Shown: piece after piece, positions 34,548 through 46,178 of the stretch | Numbering within the stretch: the first letter of the stretch is position 1 | How the letters are laid out: each line of letters begins with the position of its first letter | NCBI RefSeq assembly: GCF_002994745.2 | Contig: NC_037092.1 | Coordinates: 779,501 to 843,500 of the forward strand | Origin: Rosa chinensis | Lineage: Eukaryota > Streptophyta > Magnoliopsida > Rosales > Rosaceae | Direction of reading: 5' to 3' | DNA: 64,000 nucleotides | Made by a program: the position numbers and the translations under genes | The notes under the pieces: generated by a model | Told to the model about the DNA's origin: nothing | The model's database searches: none | What the model saw: the letters and a program-made list of their open reading frames with translations, nothing else

Positions 34548-37500
34548 TCAAAGAGGGGGAAGAATCTTTCCAGAGCATGTCCCGAACCCAACATTGTAGC
34601 CATTTCCCTGCAACGATAACAATAATTAGATGCCAACAGTTGAATCTTTGCAACGAGTAATAGCACTTGTGGATTTATAATAACTCTAGACCATACTACT
34701 GTGCCAGTATAAGCACTTCATGTCAAACATAGCAGAAGCCAGAATGTTCCTTAATCTAGTAGGATAGTAACTATGTGAAATATAAATTTCTTTGTGAGAA
34801 TGGAAGCAAAATCTACAAAAAATAATAGCTTGATGAATCATGATAAAAGGATAGGAAACATGCGGAAAATCAAGTGCCTTTTGCAGAGAAATTATGAAAA
34901 GGAAAGACATGCAGTTTAAAGAGCAAAACAGGTTGTCAAAAATGTTTTCAAAATATTAATCCTTTACTAATGTTCGTTTTACTTTTGCTTTTCTTTTTTT
35001 CTAAAAGATCATCCTTCAGTAATATTTGCAAAGACGATTTGCATCAGACATCAGAAATATCAGAGACTCGGAGTTAATAAAAGAACATGTAAGTTTAAGA
35101 ACCTTGCTAAAACCAGTAATGATGACTTCATCTCCATCTTCAAGGAATTTACGAGTAACGCCATTTAATGACAACTGCTTTTGTCCATTCCATGTCAACT
35201 CTAGCAAGCATCCATAAGATTCTGGCTCCTGTTGAGAGATACAAGAGATATATATATGAATTTCACTCAAGAAATAGCGGAATTTGTTAAATTCATAATT
35301 TAAGAACACGAACTGAAATCGTACAGGTCCACTAATCGTCCCAGTTCCAAGGAGATCTCCAGGCCTTAAGTTACAACCATTGATTGTATGATGTGCCAGC
35401 TGCTGAGTCACTGTCCAATATCTGCAGATGAGTTGCAGAAATTAACATAATTAGCAAAAGGAAAACACTTGGAAAATAATAAAAAGTTCGTAAGCATAGG
35501 TTTTCTTCAGCAGAATATTTGACATCATGTTCTAAGTATTTTGATGCCTGTTGGAAGACTAACACTAGAGAAAGCTTGATAATGCATACAAAATACCCTA
35601 CAATCACAAGTAAGAAAATTACTCCAGAGGAGTTGTATCAAGTAAGACTAAACACTGTTGAATATGTAAATAGGGAGGAAATCCTTACAAGTGGTTGAAA
35701 TTACTCTTTGTGACCACGGATGAGTCTTTCTCTCCAGCTGGTTTAATTTGAACCTTGCAGTTAAAAGGCAGTTTGATCATCATCTCAACAATGCAATGCG
35801 TAGGAAAAAGAAAGTAGAATCTATGAACATGCTTCACAAAACTAAAAGAAACAAGCAGGGAGGGTACCTCCAATTTTATGTCATAATTTTTGGAGATCTT
35901 TTCAGCCAGATAGGGCAATGGATGGGGGTCCTGCACTTAGAGCACACATCATATAAGAACCATGAAATACAGCTTCAATAATTACAACACAAAACCAAAA
36001 TTAGGGGGATATGCACCAAAACAAATAGATATGAGAAAAACCTGTTTGGGAGCATCACAGGAAAATGGTTCTAGAGCTTCGAGTGTCACTATCCAAGGAG
36101 ATATTGTAGTTCCTAATATTCACAAATTTTACACATAAAAGTAAGTCTTCCAATCATTTGATTGAGCATAGTGCTCCTATCAAGTACTGTATCTTTATCA
36201 ATGGAGTTTTAAGAATGGAGCGTAATAGTTTTCAGTGCTTACCAAAACTTTTTCCAAGGAAAGGACCAAGGGGAATATATTCCCATGCCTGGATATCTCT
36301 AGCTGTGAAAACCAACTTCTTATCAAATACAACCAACTGCAGAACATGAAGGACAAGAACTGAAAGAAACATGAAACAAACATACCACTCCAGTCATTCA
36401 TCAAGACAAGTCCAAAAATATGATCTGCTGCCTCATTCACATCCACCGGCTTTCCTAATTCATTTCCAGGACCGACTACAGCAGCCTTTAAGCAACATGA
36501 TAATAAATTATGAGAATAACCAAATTTATGAGTTCTACAGCATTAAATAGTAATATGATAGCATAAGGCTGACCATTTCAAGCTCAAAATCTAGTTTCAG
36601 TGAGGGACCAAAATATGGTGTAGAGTTTCCACTAGGAGGTCCTTGACCTCTGTGATAAAACACAATGAAAGAGAAATATAAGATTAAAATACCCAAGAAT
36701 TATCATAAGTGATGCCACATATATATCACCAGACAGAATGAAATTTCTCTTGGATGGGAAGTCCAGCTTAATCATTGTTCAATTACATAATCTTTTAGGA
36801 AAAGCGTAAGCACAAAACTCATGATTTAAAATGCAACAGGTCAAAGGAGGCACAACTGATGGTTTAAGTGTTACAATTTAACTTTCCATCCCCCTCCTTA
36901 CCAAAAATAAATAAATATGGCCTCAAAATACTAATATACTACCAATTTTTCAGAAATGAACTATTACTACCCAGTCAGCAATCTTCAACACCCAAAACTA
37001 AATAACAATAGAGACAGATGAAAGAATTGTTTGACCTGGGTCGAATAATGTCCGTTCCAGAGACAACAATTGACGAAGCTCGTCCATGATATGCAATTGG
37101 TAGGTGAAACCTAACACCAAATAAAACTTCTTCAATATGTAAACAATCAAACTAACAGAAGATAAATTTCTGTGCTGTGACTTTCAAATCCCACGTACCA
37201 GTTCGGTTGAATTGCATTCTGTGGACCACGAAACATGGTCCCGCAGTTCTTTGCGTGATGCATCGATGAAAAGAAGTCCGAATAGTCCCCAATCGCCATA
37301 GGAACCAGCATTTCCACCTTGCTCTACACATTCATCAACACGCATAAAATGAACTACACTGTAACACTCAAAACACGCAAGTTGCATAAACATATAGTAA
37401 TTTTCCGGATTACAACTTCCTCATACCAATGGAATCAGTGATTTCTGCTTTAAACTTTCATTATCACGCAATGTTGGCTCAGTAGCTGCATCATTAATCA

Positions 37501-37937
37501 ACCAAATCAAACTCAATCATCAACTTGATGAGGTCAAAATTAAGCGAAGAAAAGATTGAAGCATACATGAAAGTAGCTTCTGAAGTGTGGCACGTGCTTC
37601 CTTCCAAGCAGGTCGTCCCAAGGCCAAGAACTTGTTCAGATTAGGCTAAAGAACCAAAAACAGAGCAATCAATCACTGGATTATTCAACTTCATCAGCTA
37701 ATAATAATAATCGTGATTAATGAACCAACGGACCTGATGAAAGCAATCGGAGTTACTGAGGATCGGACCGTTGAAGAGGCCGGCGGCGGCGATAGCTGAC
37801 AAGTCCAAGACGTAATCGCCGATGGCCACGCCCGGTCGAGGCGGTGAAGCCGGTTCGGGCTTGAACACTCCGAAGGGGAGGTTCTGTATGGGGAAGTGAG
37901 AGCTCGGGTCGACTTCGATGAAGGAAGTGAGAGCCAT
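34548..37937 (-). CDS. FAH: Fumarylacetoacetase
   Basis: Fourteen exons join in phase (minus strand, in order of translation): 37937-37734, 37645-37567, 37485-37427, 37323-37199, 37110-37036, 36649-36574, 36485-36386, 36302-36243, 36112-36042, 35930-35868, 35753-35689, 35421-35325, 35228-35103 and 34607-34548, giving 419 residues, the expected length. Diagnostic segments: [11 protein letters not shown] (N-terminal domain), [14 protein letters not shown] (metal and catalytic region), [41 protein letters not shown] and the C-terminal G-F-G-T-C-S-G-K-I. It hydrolyses fumarylacetoacetate to fumarate and acetoacetate, the last step of tyrosine breakdown. In Arabidopsis its loss (SSCD1) causes cell death under short days. 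An in-frame Met further upstream (38027) is not needed. Confidence 0.95.
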
Positions 37938-38757
37938 GCCGGAAACGGCGTCGTTGCGAAGTTGAAGGTAAAGCAGTGAAGAAGAGAGGGAAGAAGAAGA
38001 CAGAGCGAGGTGTTTGATTTTACTCACGGCAAGAACTGTGATGAGGTATAGAGAGTTGGTGATTATTTTTTTTAATTTTATATTTATTATTGGAATTTTT
38101 TTAAGGACAGAAGCGTAATATTTTATTCCATTCTGTTTATTTGGTATGGTGGTTGGAGGCTTGTGATCATCGGTCCCCTAATTTACGAGTCATGGACTCA
38201 TGGGGTAGATATGGCCAACAGCCACCAATCTTTCAAAGTTAAGCGATGCTCTACTGTCTACCCTTTCAATGTGAAAAAATTTAACTTCTTTGAAAGTTAA
38301 TAAACTTAAAATTGGATTTTGAACTCTACCAATCTATATGTATATACATATTAATAGTAAATGAGTCTAATTTTTTCAGACCATTCATTGTTTATAAATT
38401 TCTGTGGTGGGGAACTGATTAACGTTGATGGAAATGTATATGATCAATATAATGATACATCACAGTTTCACCCGAGTCCAAAAGGAAACTGGGCTCGGGC
38501 TGATCTTCAAAGTTGAAAGTTCAAACCATAATATAGTAAAAGGCTGGTCATGAATTTGTTGGTCAAGACCCAACCAATTTGTAAAGTCAACATAACCCAA
38601 AGATCAATCAATGAAAACATGACAATAACAAATTTCCAAAATGAATCCCAGTCCTTATAAATTTTTAATGGCTCCCCTCATCCCGGCCTTACATCTCTGA
38701 TTCCAATTTTTGGCTTTCTGCAGCTTTGAGTTGCTTTCACTTTCTCACTAGCTAGCC
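37938..38757. other. Intergenic: fumarylacetoacetase promoter side
   Basis: AT-rich with no gene. It ends at the TTA target duplication of the next transposon (38758-38760). Confidence 0.5.
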
Positions 38758-39355
38758 TTAGGCCATCTCCGGTAAGGGAGGGCTATATTGGGGCCAGGGC
38801 TATAATTTAGTCCACAGAAATATTATTCTTTATTGATGAACAAGTAAACCATCTCCAGTAAGGGAGGGCCAAATTTTAGCCCTATCAAGTATTTTATGAT
38901 TTTATATTATGTTTATTAATTTTTATGATTTTATTTTATTTTAATAATATTTTAATTTAGACTAAAATTAATTTATGAGGAAAAAATTAATTTTTATGGT
39001 GTATATTTGGATGAAGTATTTATGTGGTATTGTTGATAACATTTTCTGATAAGTTTTTTAAGTGCCACGTGCCACTTCGGAAGCAAATATGTAGATTCCC
39101 GATTAGATAAAGTGTCGACGTGGCAAGATTAATTATTACAGAGTCTTATCAAATTTACCGATAAGATTTTTGAATGCCACATGTCGTGTTGTGATCAACT
39201 CTCTAGATTTCCGATTCGATTTTATGCATACGTGGCGGTTCTATCTTCAGCTTCAAACCTTAATAAAAAGAGTGGTTTCAGATGCATATCTCACTACTTC
39301 TTCTATCTCCTCTCTAATTGTTTGTTCATTTTCTAACTTTTCATTACATTTTGCA

Positions 39356-40726
39356 ATGAATTCGAACTGGTTTTCTCAGTGGAATGAGAGGCAACGTGAA
39401 GACGAGGAAGATGATGAAGAATATGATGCACAGAGGCGAAGAAATATAACACAAGTTATGGCAGAAGCAGCTAGCTGGTTGGCTACTAACCCACTTCAAC
39501 AACAACCTCAATGGGGTGGTTCTGTTCCAGGCCGCTCTACCCGTCATCGATCACGTGAGGTAGCTAATGAAAAATTGTTAAATGATTACTTCGTAGATGA
39601 CCCTGTGTATCCTGCCGAAACTTTCAGACGACGTTACAGGATGAGGCGTGAAGTGTTCCTCCGCATGTTAGAGCATGTCCAGACGGCGGATCCATACTTT
39701 AGGCAGTCACAAGATTGTGCTGGCCGTCCAGGATTCTCACCTCACCAGAAATTGACGTGCTCACTCCGGATGCTAGCCACTGCATGCTCGGCTGATTCCT
39801 TAGATGAATCCTTCTGTATGCCGGAATCAACAGCCATTGAGAATCTTAGTCGATTTTGCGGTACCATTGTCACCATTTATCAAGAACGCTACCTTCAGGC
39901 TCCTACAACAAAGGATCTAGATATGCTCCTACAAAGAGCCGAGCGACGAGGGTTTCCTGGAATGATAGGTTCGCTTGACTGCATGCATTGGCAGTGGAAG
40001 AATTGTCCAGTGGGATGGCAGGGTAGCTTTAGCGGCAAATCAAAAAAGCCAACCATTGTTCTCGAAGCTGTGGCAGGTCCCGACACCTGGATCTAGCATG
40101 CTTTCTTTGGAATCCTGGGAGCTCAAAATGACCTCACTGTTCTCGGACGCTCCCTTTTGTTTGATGCTGTCACAGCAGGTCAGTCACCACATCTTAACTA
40201 CTATGTGAACGGGACTCCTTATGAGTTTAGGTACTACCTTGCTGATGATATTTACCCTAAATGGGCGACGCTGGTGCAATCTATTAGACAACCTGAGAAT
40301 GAACAGGAGGAGTATTTTTTCACAAAACAGGAGGCGTACCGCAAGGATGTTGAAAGGGCATTTGGAATTCTACAAGCACGATTTGCAATAATTAGGCAAC
40401 CTGCAAGAGGTTGGGATAAGGATTCATTATCAACAATCATGTTGGCTTGCATAATACTTCATAACATGATTGTGGAGGATGAGCGAGATGACTACTATAA
40501 TGATGAGTCTGATGATGATGAACCAAACCCAAATAGGTCAAGGAGAGCTCGAGCAAGAATATATGATGGCCCAAACTTACCTCTTGATTCAAGAACCGGG
40601 CAAATTACAATGGTCGAATACGTGTCTTGTTACCGAAGGGTACGCTCTCAAATTGGAAATAGTAATCTGCGAAAAGATCTTGTCAAACATGTTTGGTCAA
40701 GAAGAGAACAAGGAAGACAAGGCTAG
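39356..40726 (+). pseudogene. PIF/Harbinger DDE transposase with one premature stop
   Basis: From the Met at 39356 the frame runs 457 codons with a single interruption, TAG at 40094-40096, in a position where relatives have Trp (D-T-W-I-stop-H-A-F-F-G). All three acidic catalytic positions are visible: Asp in I-G-S-L-D-C-M-H-W, Asp in G-A-Q-N-D-L-T-V-L-G and Glu in V-E-R-A-F-G-I-L-Q-A-R. The N-terminal helix-turn-helix-like part (F-R-R-R-Y-R-M-R-R-E-V-F) is also present. One base change separates this frame from an uninterrupted one, so inactivation may be recent. The upstream extension of the frame to 39170 is untranslated leader. Confidence 0.9.
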
Positions 40727-40997
40727 GGGTATGACAATTACATTGTCATCCTAATAATAATTGACAATTCATTGTCATCTTATAATGCTCGGGTCTTATT
40801 TTTTTATCTATTTTTTATTAATGGGTGACTTGTTTTTATTTTCTTTTTTTGGTTTCAATTGTAATGAATAAAAGTGTACTTTAATTCTACTTTACTTTCA
40901 GCATTTATTTCATAAATAAAATATTACATAAACTTCATTAACATGATACAAAATGAATAAATTTAAAAAAAATGCACTTGAAAGAAACTAGTTTATA

Positions 40998-41979
40998 TTA
41001 ACGGTATTCGTCTTCATCGAATGGCATTTGTGGATGATAGTCATTCGATGTTGAGCCGGTATTCGGAAACAATTCCCGTGCGCTTAGCTTTTCAAGTGCT
41101 TCTCTCTTTTTCCCATCAAAATAAGTCTTGCTCTTTGAAGTAAAATTAACGGTTTGCACCATTAAAATAGCTTCTTCTCTATCTCTCTCTCGTCGATCTT
41201 CCTTCATCTTCTCCCTTATTGCTTTTGCCTCTTCCGCATTCGCATTATCTTCCGCCAATCGATCCATGCGAGCTAATAACTTATCTTCAAAGGCTTTCTT
41301 CTCCTTTTCTTGGTCCTTGATTTGCTTTCTTCTTGCGGCATTTCTTCCCATCGGCCTAGGAATCGGATCCCTAGATGAAGTTGGTGTTGAACTACTATCG
41401 ACAGGATCATCATCATCTTCCAAGGACACCGGGTGGTTTCTTTGCACCGGGGGTGGACCAAAATGTTCTTGCGAGGGTGTGTCAAATATCACCCAATCTT
41501 TGCACAAATCGTAGCAACTATGAAAATTGAACGATTTTCCTTTCATGTCTTGCCTAAACATATCCTCGGCGAGGTGTTGCTATAACAATATTTTTAACAA
41601 CAATACATAAGAATAATAATTCATGAAATGATATTAAAGTACAATACATAAAAAATATATATGATATGAATCTTACTTGATCTATGTGATTTGCTCCACT
41701 ATGAAGTCTTCTCTCGGAACGTGTGACACAAGAATGCCACTTATTCATGTATGGAAAGAGAAATTTTTGCCATCAAGACTTACAACTTTCATCCGATCTT
41801 GCATTTGGAGGATTGCCATTGAAGCCATCAATTAATTTTCTCTCCACTTGTTTCCAAATGCCGTCTCCCTTTTGGCCATTACCTTTTGTAGAATTTTCGG
41901 ATACTTTCATATATGCAACACAAAGAACTTCATCTTCTTTTCTTGTCCAATTCACACCTTTGAGAGAAGGAGTGGACAT
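40998..41979 (-). pseudogene. PIF/Harbinger Myb/SANT-like DNA-binding ORF, one premature stop
   Basis: Two exons on the minus strand: 41979-41677 (N-W-T-R-K-E-D-E-V-L and W-K-Q-V-E, a trihelix/SANT-like domain) and 41579-40998 (H-F-G-P-P, then a basic coiled-coil with R-R-K-Q-I-K-D-Q and R-E-K-M-K-E-D-R-R-E-R). The intron follows GT-AG. One TGA at 41775-41773 interrupts exon 1 just after E-S-C-K-S, where relatives carry Arg. Length without the stop is about 294 residues. This protein normally binds element ends and carries the transposase into the nucleus. Confidence 0.85.
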
Positions 41980-42492
41980 GCTTCAAATAAGTAGAAGTGG
42001 TGTTGGAGAGGGTAGAAAGTGTGAGAAATTATGAACAAGTGAATATATGTATATATAGGTAAAATGGGAAAAAAGTTACCGTTTTGTTACTGTTTTTTTT
42101 TTTGGTAACATAAATGTTACTGTTTTTTTCTTGGTAACACAAATGTTACCGTTTTATTTGGATTACATATATACTAAAAAAAAAAAAAATTATGTAGCCA
42201 AACGGCTAGTTGCTCTCATGTGTATAATTATACTCATTAATTGTAAGCCATTGGATTAAATCATTTGCTTGATTATCAACTATTAGATTAAAGTATAGCA
42301 TCACACATAGCAATATTGGGCTGATTTTCTGTGGGCCCCACCAAGGGCTAAAGGGCCACCCATAGAGCTAAATGTAGCTCTCTCCACCCACCTCTCCACC
42401 TCTAGCCCTTTGGACCTTCCCTTGTTGGAGTCCATTTTTTAGCCAAAAGGGCTTAAGGTTACCTATAGCTCTCCTTATTGGAGATGGCCTTA

Positions 42493-43976
42493 CCAACCAC
42501 TATTATATGAAATTAAGAACATCAGAAATCATGAAAGTAACAGCTAAAAATCAACTTTTATATCTAGTATCATTTTGTGCTTTACACTTGCCATCATCAG
42601 CTGTAAGTCTTCAAAACAAAATATTCACCCTATATAACAATGTAGATTCTCCCACCAACGATAAGCAGCAGCCAATGAACTATCTCAGTCATCTACAATC
42701 ACATCAACACTACAGGAATCAATGAACATTTCAGTTCAACCGAACAAGAACATGCAAGAAGCAACCTTTCTTTCCACGCCACATGTATGTAGTTCCTTTC
42801 CGGCAGTGTATGAACCAAACAAGAATATGCAAGAAGCAGCCTATGGATTACCTAGTCCTCTACAATTATATCAACAATATACCTCGGTCATCTACAATTA
42901 TATCAAAAGCGATGAATGTTTCAATTGAACCACAATATGCAAGAAGCACCCACCAAATTGTCCTTCCCAAACGTTAGATTTGCTTGAGCTTCCCGGTCAT
43001 GGTACTAGTGTATAGATCATCTCTGCAAATTTTCAGCCAAATTGATGATCGTTAAGGTATCTAACTCGCTTAAACCAATGGACTGACTGAATCTGTCAAC
43101 CTGAACCGTACTACCTTTAAGGCCGTTATCAAAAAATAAAAATCACATTTAACAACTACAATGAACATGTTGGGTATTTAAAAACATTAATATAATAAAA
43201 GATTAGAGAAAAGACAAAAAATTAAGAAAAATGGATGATAAAGGACCAACTTCTTCTTGCATAAAGAGAAAAACTTCGATAGATTTTTTTTTTTTAAGAG
43301 GAAATTTTGATGGTCTTTTTCAAATCTTTGGTCTGGAGGCTGGAAAATTATTGGAGTTTGGTATGTATAGTTAACACTACAAAGTCCATGATTATCCATG
43401 GTTTTCTAATTCCACAAGTATGAATGATATTTTGAATACCTCTATACTTTTATTCATTTTTAAAAGTCTTAATTGAATACTCCTAAATTTTAGTGGAATT
43501 CATGAAGTCTTTTAAAAATCCTGACTGTTAAAGTCTATATTGAATACACCCTGACTTTTAAATTCCATAAATTTCTTTAAAAGTTCCACTAATTCCATAT
43601 ACAATACACCCCCCTTAGAAAATTTCCCAGCTTATAAACTGTGAAAGTTTTATTTTTTATTTTATTTTTTTATTCGTTCAATCTCCAATTTGGGTCTAGG
43701 CCCAGCCTGAAACCGACCGGATTTGGTATTGTCAGTATCAAATCTCAAAATGTCCCATACCGACCTATACCGAGACAAGTTTTCGGGCCTGAGTCCAGTC
43801 TCACCTAAATTCTGGCCCATTTCGACCCGTGGCCAGGCCTAGTTTTTGGGATTTTTCTTTGTAATTGTCGCTTCGTTTTTACATGCCATTTGGGTTATTC
43901 TCATTAAGGCCCATTGGATTTTCTCGCTCCTCTCACATTCTTGAAGAACCCGGCCCGAACCTGCGTCGCCACCATC
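42493..43976. other. Intergenic with minor repeats
   Basis: Contains a short imperfect direct repeat (AACAAGAACATGCAAGAAGC at 42737 and near 42819) and, at 43690-43845, a GGCC-rich sequence ending GGCCAGGCCTAG that resembles 22912-23100 in inverse orientation. No gene is supported. Confidence 0.4.
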
Positions 43977-44405
43977 ATGGATCCCAAGATTTTGGCACTC
44001 AGAACCAAGAGTGTCAAACTCATCCATGGCATCAAGAAGCTGCGGTTAGCTGTGCGCCGGTTTAAGGCCGCCAATGGCATGGTCATCCAGGGATTAGACA
44101 TGTCCGTTAACCCCGATTCTTTGTTGCCTCGTCTCTCAGGTTCAATTTCTCTCCTCCAAAAGGAATGCTCTGATTTGATGAATTATGCTTCGAAGTACTG
44201 CAACATCTCCAACATGCCGTTCAATCCTCCTGGATCCGACACCGAGTTACAAGGGATGGTGCTATATGCGACATGGCTGCTCGGCCAGGGCATTCAAAGC
44301 GGCGTCGACGTTGTTGTTGCTGAAGCCGTTGCCCCGAACGGCGGTGCTCAGAACGGCATCGTCTCAGCTTCAAGTTATGGATCTCCCACTCCCAATCTCT
44401 CGTAG
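43977..44405 (+). CDS. Unidentified small protein, possibly truncated by a nonsense codon
   Basis: An intronless frame of 142 residues starts in a favourable context (CACCATCATGG). It is basic at the N-terminus (K-L-I-H-G-I-K-K-L-R-L-A-V-R-R-F) and then helical with L-P-R-L-S-G-S-I-S-L-L-Q-K-E-C. I do not recognise it. After the TAG at 44403-44405 the same frame stays open to a TAA at 44574-44576, adding 56 codons that look like protein, including a hydrophobic segment (C-A-L-A-I-T-A-V-V-L-L-V-K-S-V-E). Either the TAG is a recent mutation in a ~199-residue membrane-anchored protein, or the extension is chance. Confidence 0.5.
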   Translation: MDPKILALRTKSVKLIHGIKKLRLAVRRFKAANGMVIQGLDMSVNPDSLLPRLSGSISLLQKECSDLMNYASKYCNISNMPFNPPGSDTELQGMVLYATWLLGQGIQSGVDVVVAEAVAPNGGAQNGIVSASSYGSPTPNLS

Positions 44406-45823
44406 CAAAGAGGCGGCATTGGCGACGGCCGCTTTGCCTCGTGGGTCAGAGGAAGAGGGCGGGCTTGTGCCAATAACCTCACTGGGTTCATCGATTGTGC
44501 TTTGGCAATTACAGCCGTGGTCCTTCTCGTCAAGTCTGTAGAAATGATTTTTGGGAAAGACATTGGTAAACCCTAACCCTAACTGTTTGTTTTGTTTATT
44601 TGCAGTGCGAAAGATGTAGGCTAATATTATAATGGTGAAAGATTTAGATGCGTTTGCTTTTGTTCTGTTTCCTTTTGAGAAATACTATGGGCCTGTTCGG
44701 TAACATTTTTAAAAATGATTTTTCAAAAACCAATTTTGAAAATGAAAACGAGAAAACAAGATTTGATTTTTGAGATCCAAAAATGTGTCTGATAGTTTAT
44801 TCTGAAGACAATTTTCAAAAATGAGAACAGCAAAAACGTGTCCGGTACTACCGTATGAAAATACAAAAAACAATGAAAATATATTCGGTTCTAGTATTTT
44901 TAAAATCTCAATTTTCAATATTTAGTGTAGAACTCAATTTTCGTTCTTTGCATGCCGAACGCCACCTAAATCTTCTTCACGTGTTGAGGATCGTCATCTA
45001 TCTGGTTTTTGCTTTGCTCTAATGTGTTGTGTGCTTTTTGGGTTTGCTTCTTTTTTTTCTTCTTCTTTGTTTCTGTTTCCTTTTGAGAAATAGAAGGGGG
45101 AGTAGTACTCACTTTTCCCCCATGGATGAAGCCGTCCAAACCAGCTTTGTATAAGAAATTACCATAGACTAGAAGTGCTTTCGGACACCAACAAAGAAAG
45201 AAAGGGATCAAGTGTTGGATCTCCTTGCCTGACCCTCTAGTAGGTTGAAATCTACCCAAGGCTAAACCATTGCAGAAATTCTAGTATGACACTCTTTAAA
45301 CTTTGAATAATAAAGGAACATATATTAGATGATGAATAAAATGAAATATGTGTAGACGCTTTCATTCATATCGATTGTTTTGGTCTACGGTGCAGGAGAA
45401 AGATGGTTATTGATGTGTAGAAAACATTTGCCAGGAGTCTTAAAGAAATTAGTATCCCAGAATGGGATCCCAACCTCTGCAGCAATAAGAACATTTCTAA
45501 AAGCATATCAAACACAGACACGAACAACATAACTAGAGTATTCATTTTGTTTTTTAATACAACAAAATGAAATTGCATCATAACATTATCAGTCATAAAA
45601 CCATCACCTGATATCCCTAAATTGCTAGAATTAGACTTTTGAAGTGTCTATAATACCCTTTCATAACATAATTATTAAATTAAGTCAATAATATATAAAT
45701 AGATAAAAGTGTAAATTGAAATTAAAAATAGCCAAACCACCACTATTCTATGTTCAAAAAAAAAATTTCCTTTTAGTCGACCATTTTCCCTTAACACAAT
45801 GTCACCCGCGAGAAACGCCGGCA
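44406..45823. other. Intergenic, with a possible short MITE at about 44690-44969
   Basis: GGGCCTGTTCGGTAACA at 44689 and the inverse-like GCATGCCGAACGCCACC ending near 44967 share a GTTCGG core, as in small PIF or hAT MITEs, but no clean target duplication was found. A telomere-like AAACCCTAACCCTAAC lies at 44569-44583. No gene is supported downstream. Confidence 0.35.
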
Positions 45824-46052
45824 TGTTGCTAGTAATATTTAAGTAAATCTAAATTGTGTCTGGCCCAAACTCTAGGTTACTTGACCTAGTAGTAATAGAG
45901 TTTTAATTAGAGATAATCTCGGAGAATATCTTAGAGATATTCATTCATTGTATGGTTACCTTTCCTTGTACGATTCAGATTCTATGCATTGTAATCCTAT
46001 TATCATTGAGAACACACAACAATTCTCTCTCAAATATCATTTCCCTAAAACA
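45824..46052 (+). repeat. Solo LTR related to the left-edge copia element
   Basis: Shares CCCAAACTCTAGGTTACTTG, CCTTTCCTTGTACGATTCAG and GATTCTATGCATTGTAATCC-type blocks with the reverse complement of 1679-1896, and ends CTAAAACA where that LTR ends CTACAACA. No internal region follows on either side. Substitutions throughout indicate that it is old. No clear target duplication was found. Confidence 0.75.
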
Positions 46053-46178
46053 TATAAATGATTTTTTTTTTTCGACAAAGAAATGTATATAAATGATTAT
46101 TGAAAGTTCGAGAATATATTTTCTTCATTGAATTGTTTTTAACTTCTTTTCTGATATTATCATAAATCAATAAATTAA

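Larger units (their letters stand above)
38761..42489 (+). mobile_element. Nearly complete PIF/Harbinger transposon with both genes
   Basis: The ends are GGCCATCTCCGGTAAGGGAG and, inverted, GGCCATCTCCAATAAGGAG, flanked by the 3-bp duplication TTA (38758-38760 and 42490-42492). At 3729 bp it carries the two genes of an autonomous Harbinger element in convergent orientation: the DDE transposase on plus and the Myb/SANT-like DNA-binding protein on minus. A second, imperfect copy of the terminal motif (CCATCTCCAGTAAGGGAGGG) lies 88 bases inside the left end. Confidence 0.93.

Noticed and set aside
42722..42977. Short frames repeating N-K-N-M-Q-E-A
   Set aside because: They arise from a small direct DNA repeat and have no support as a gene.
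22916..43845. Two GGCC-rich termini in inverse orientation as ends of one 21-kb element
   Set aside because: Intact housekeeping genes lie between them and there is no matching target duplication. They are better read as separate fragments.
44606..44619. Possible second exon of the unidentified 43977 gene
   Set aside because: The donor at 44566 and acceptor at 44605 would give a 40-bp intron, too short for plants.
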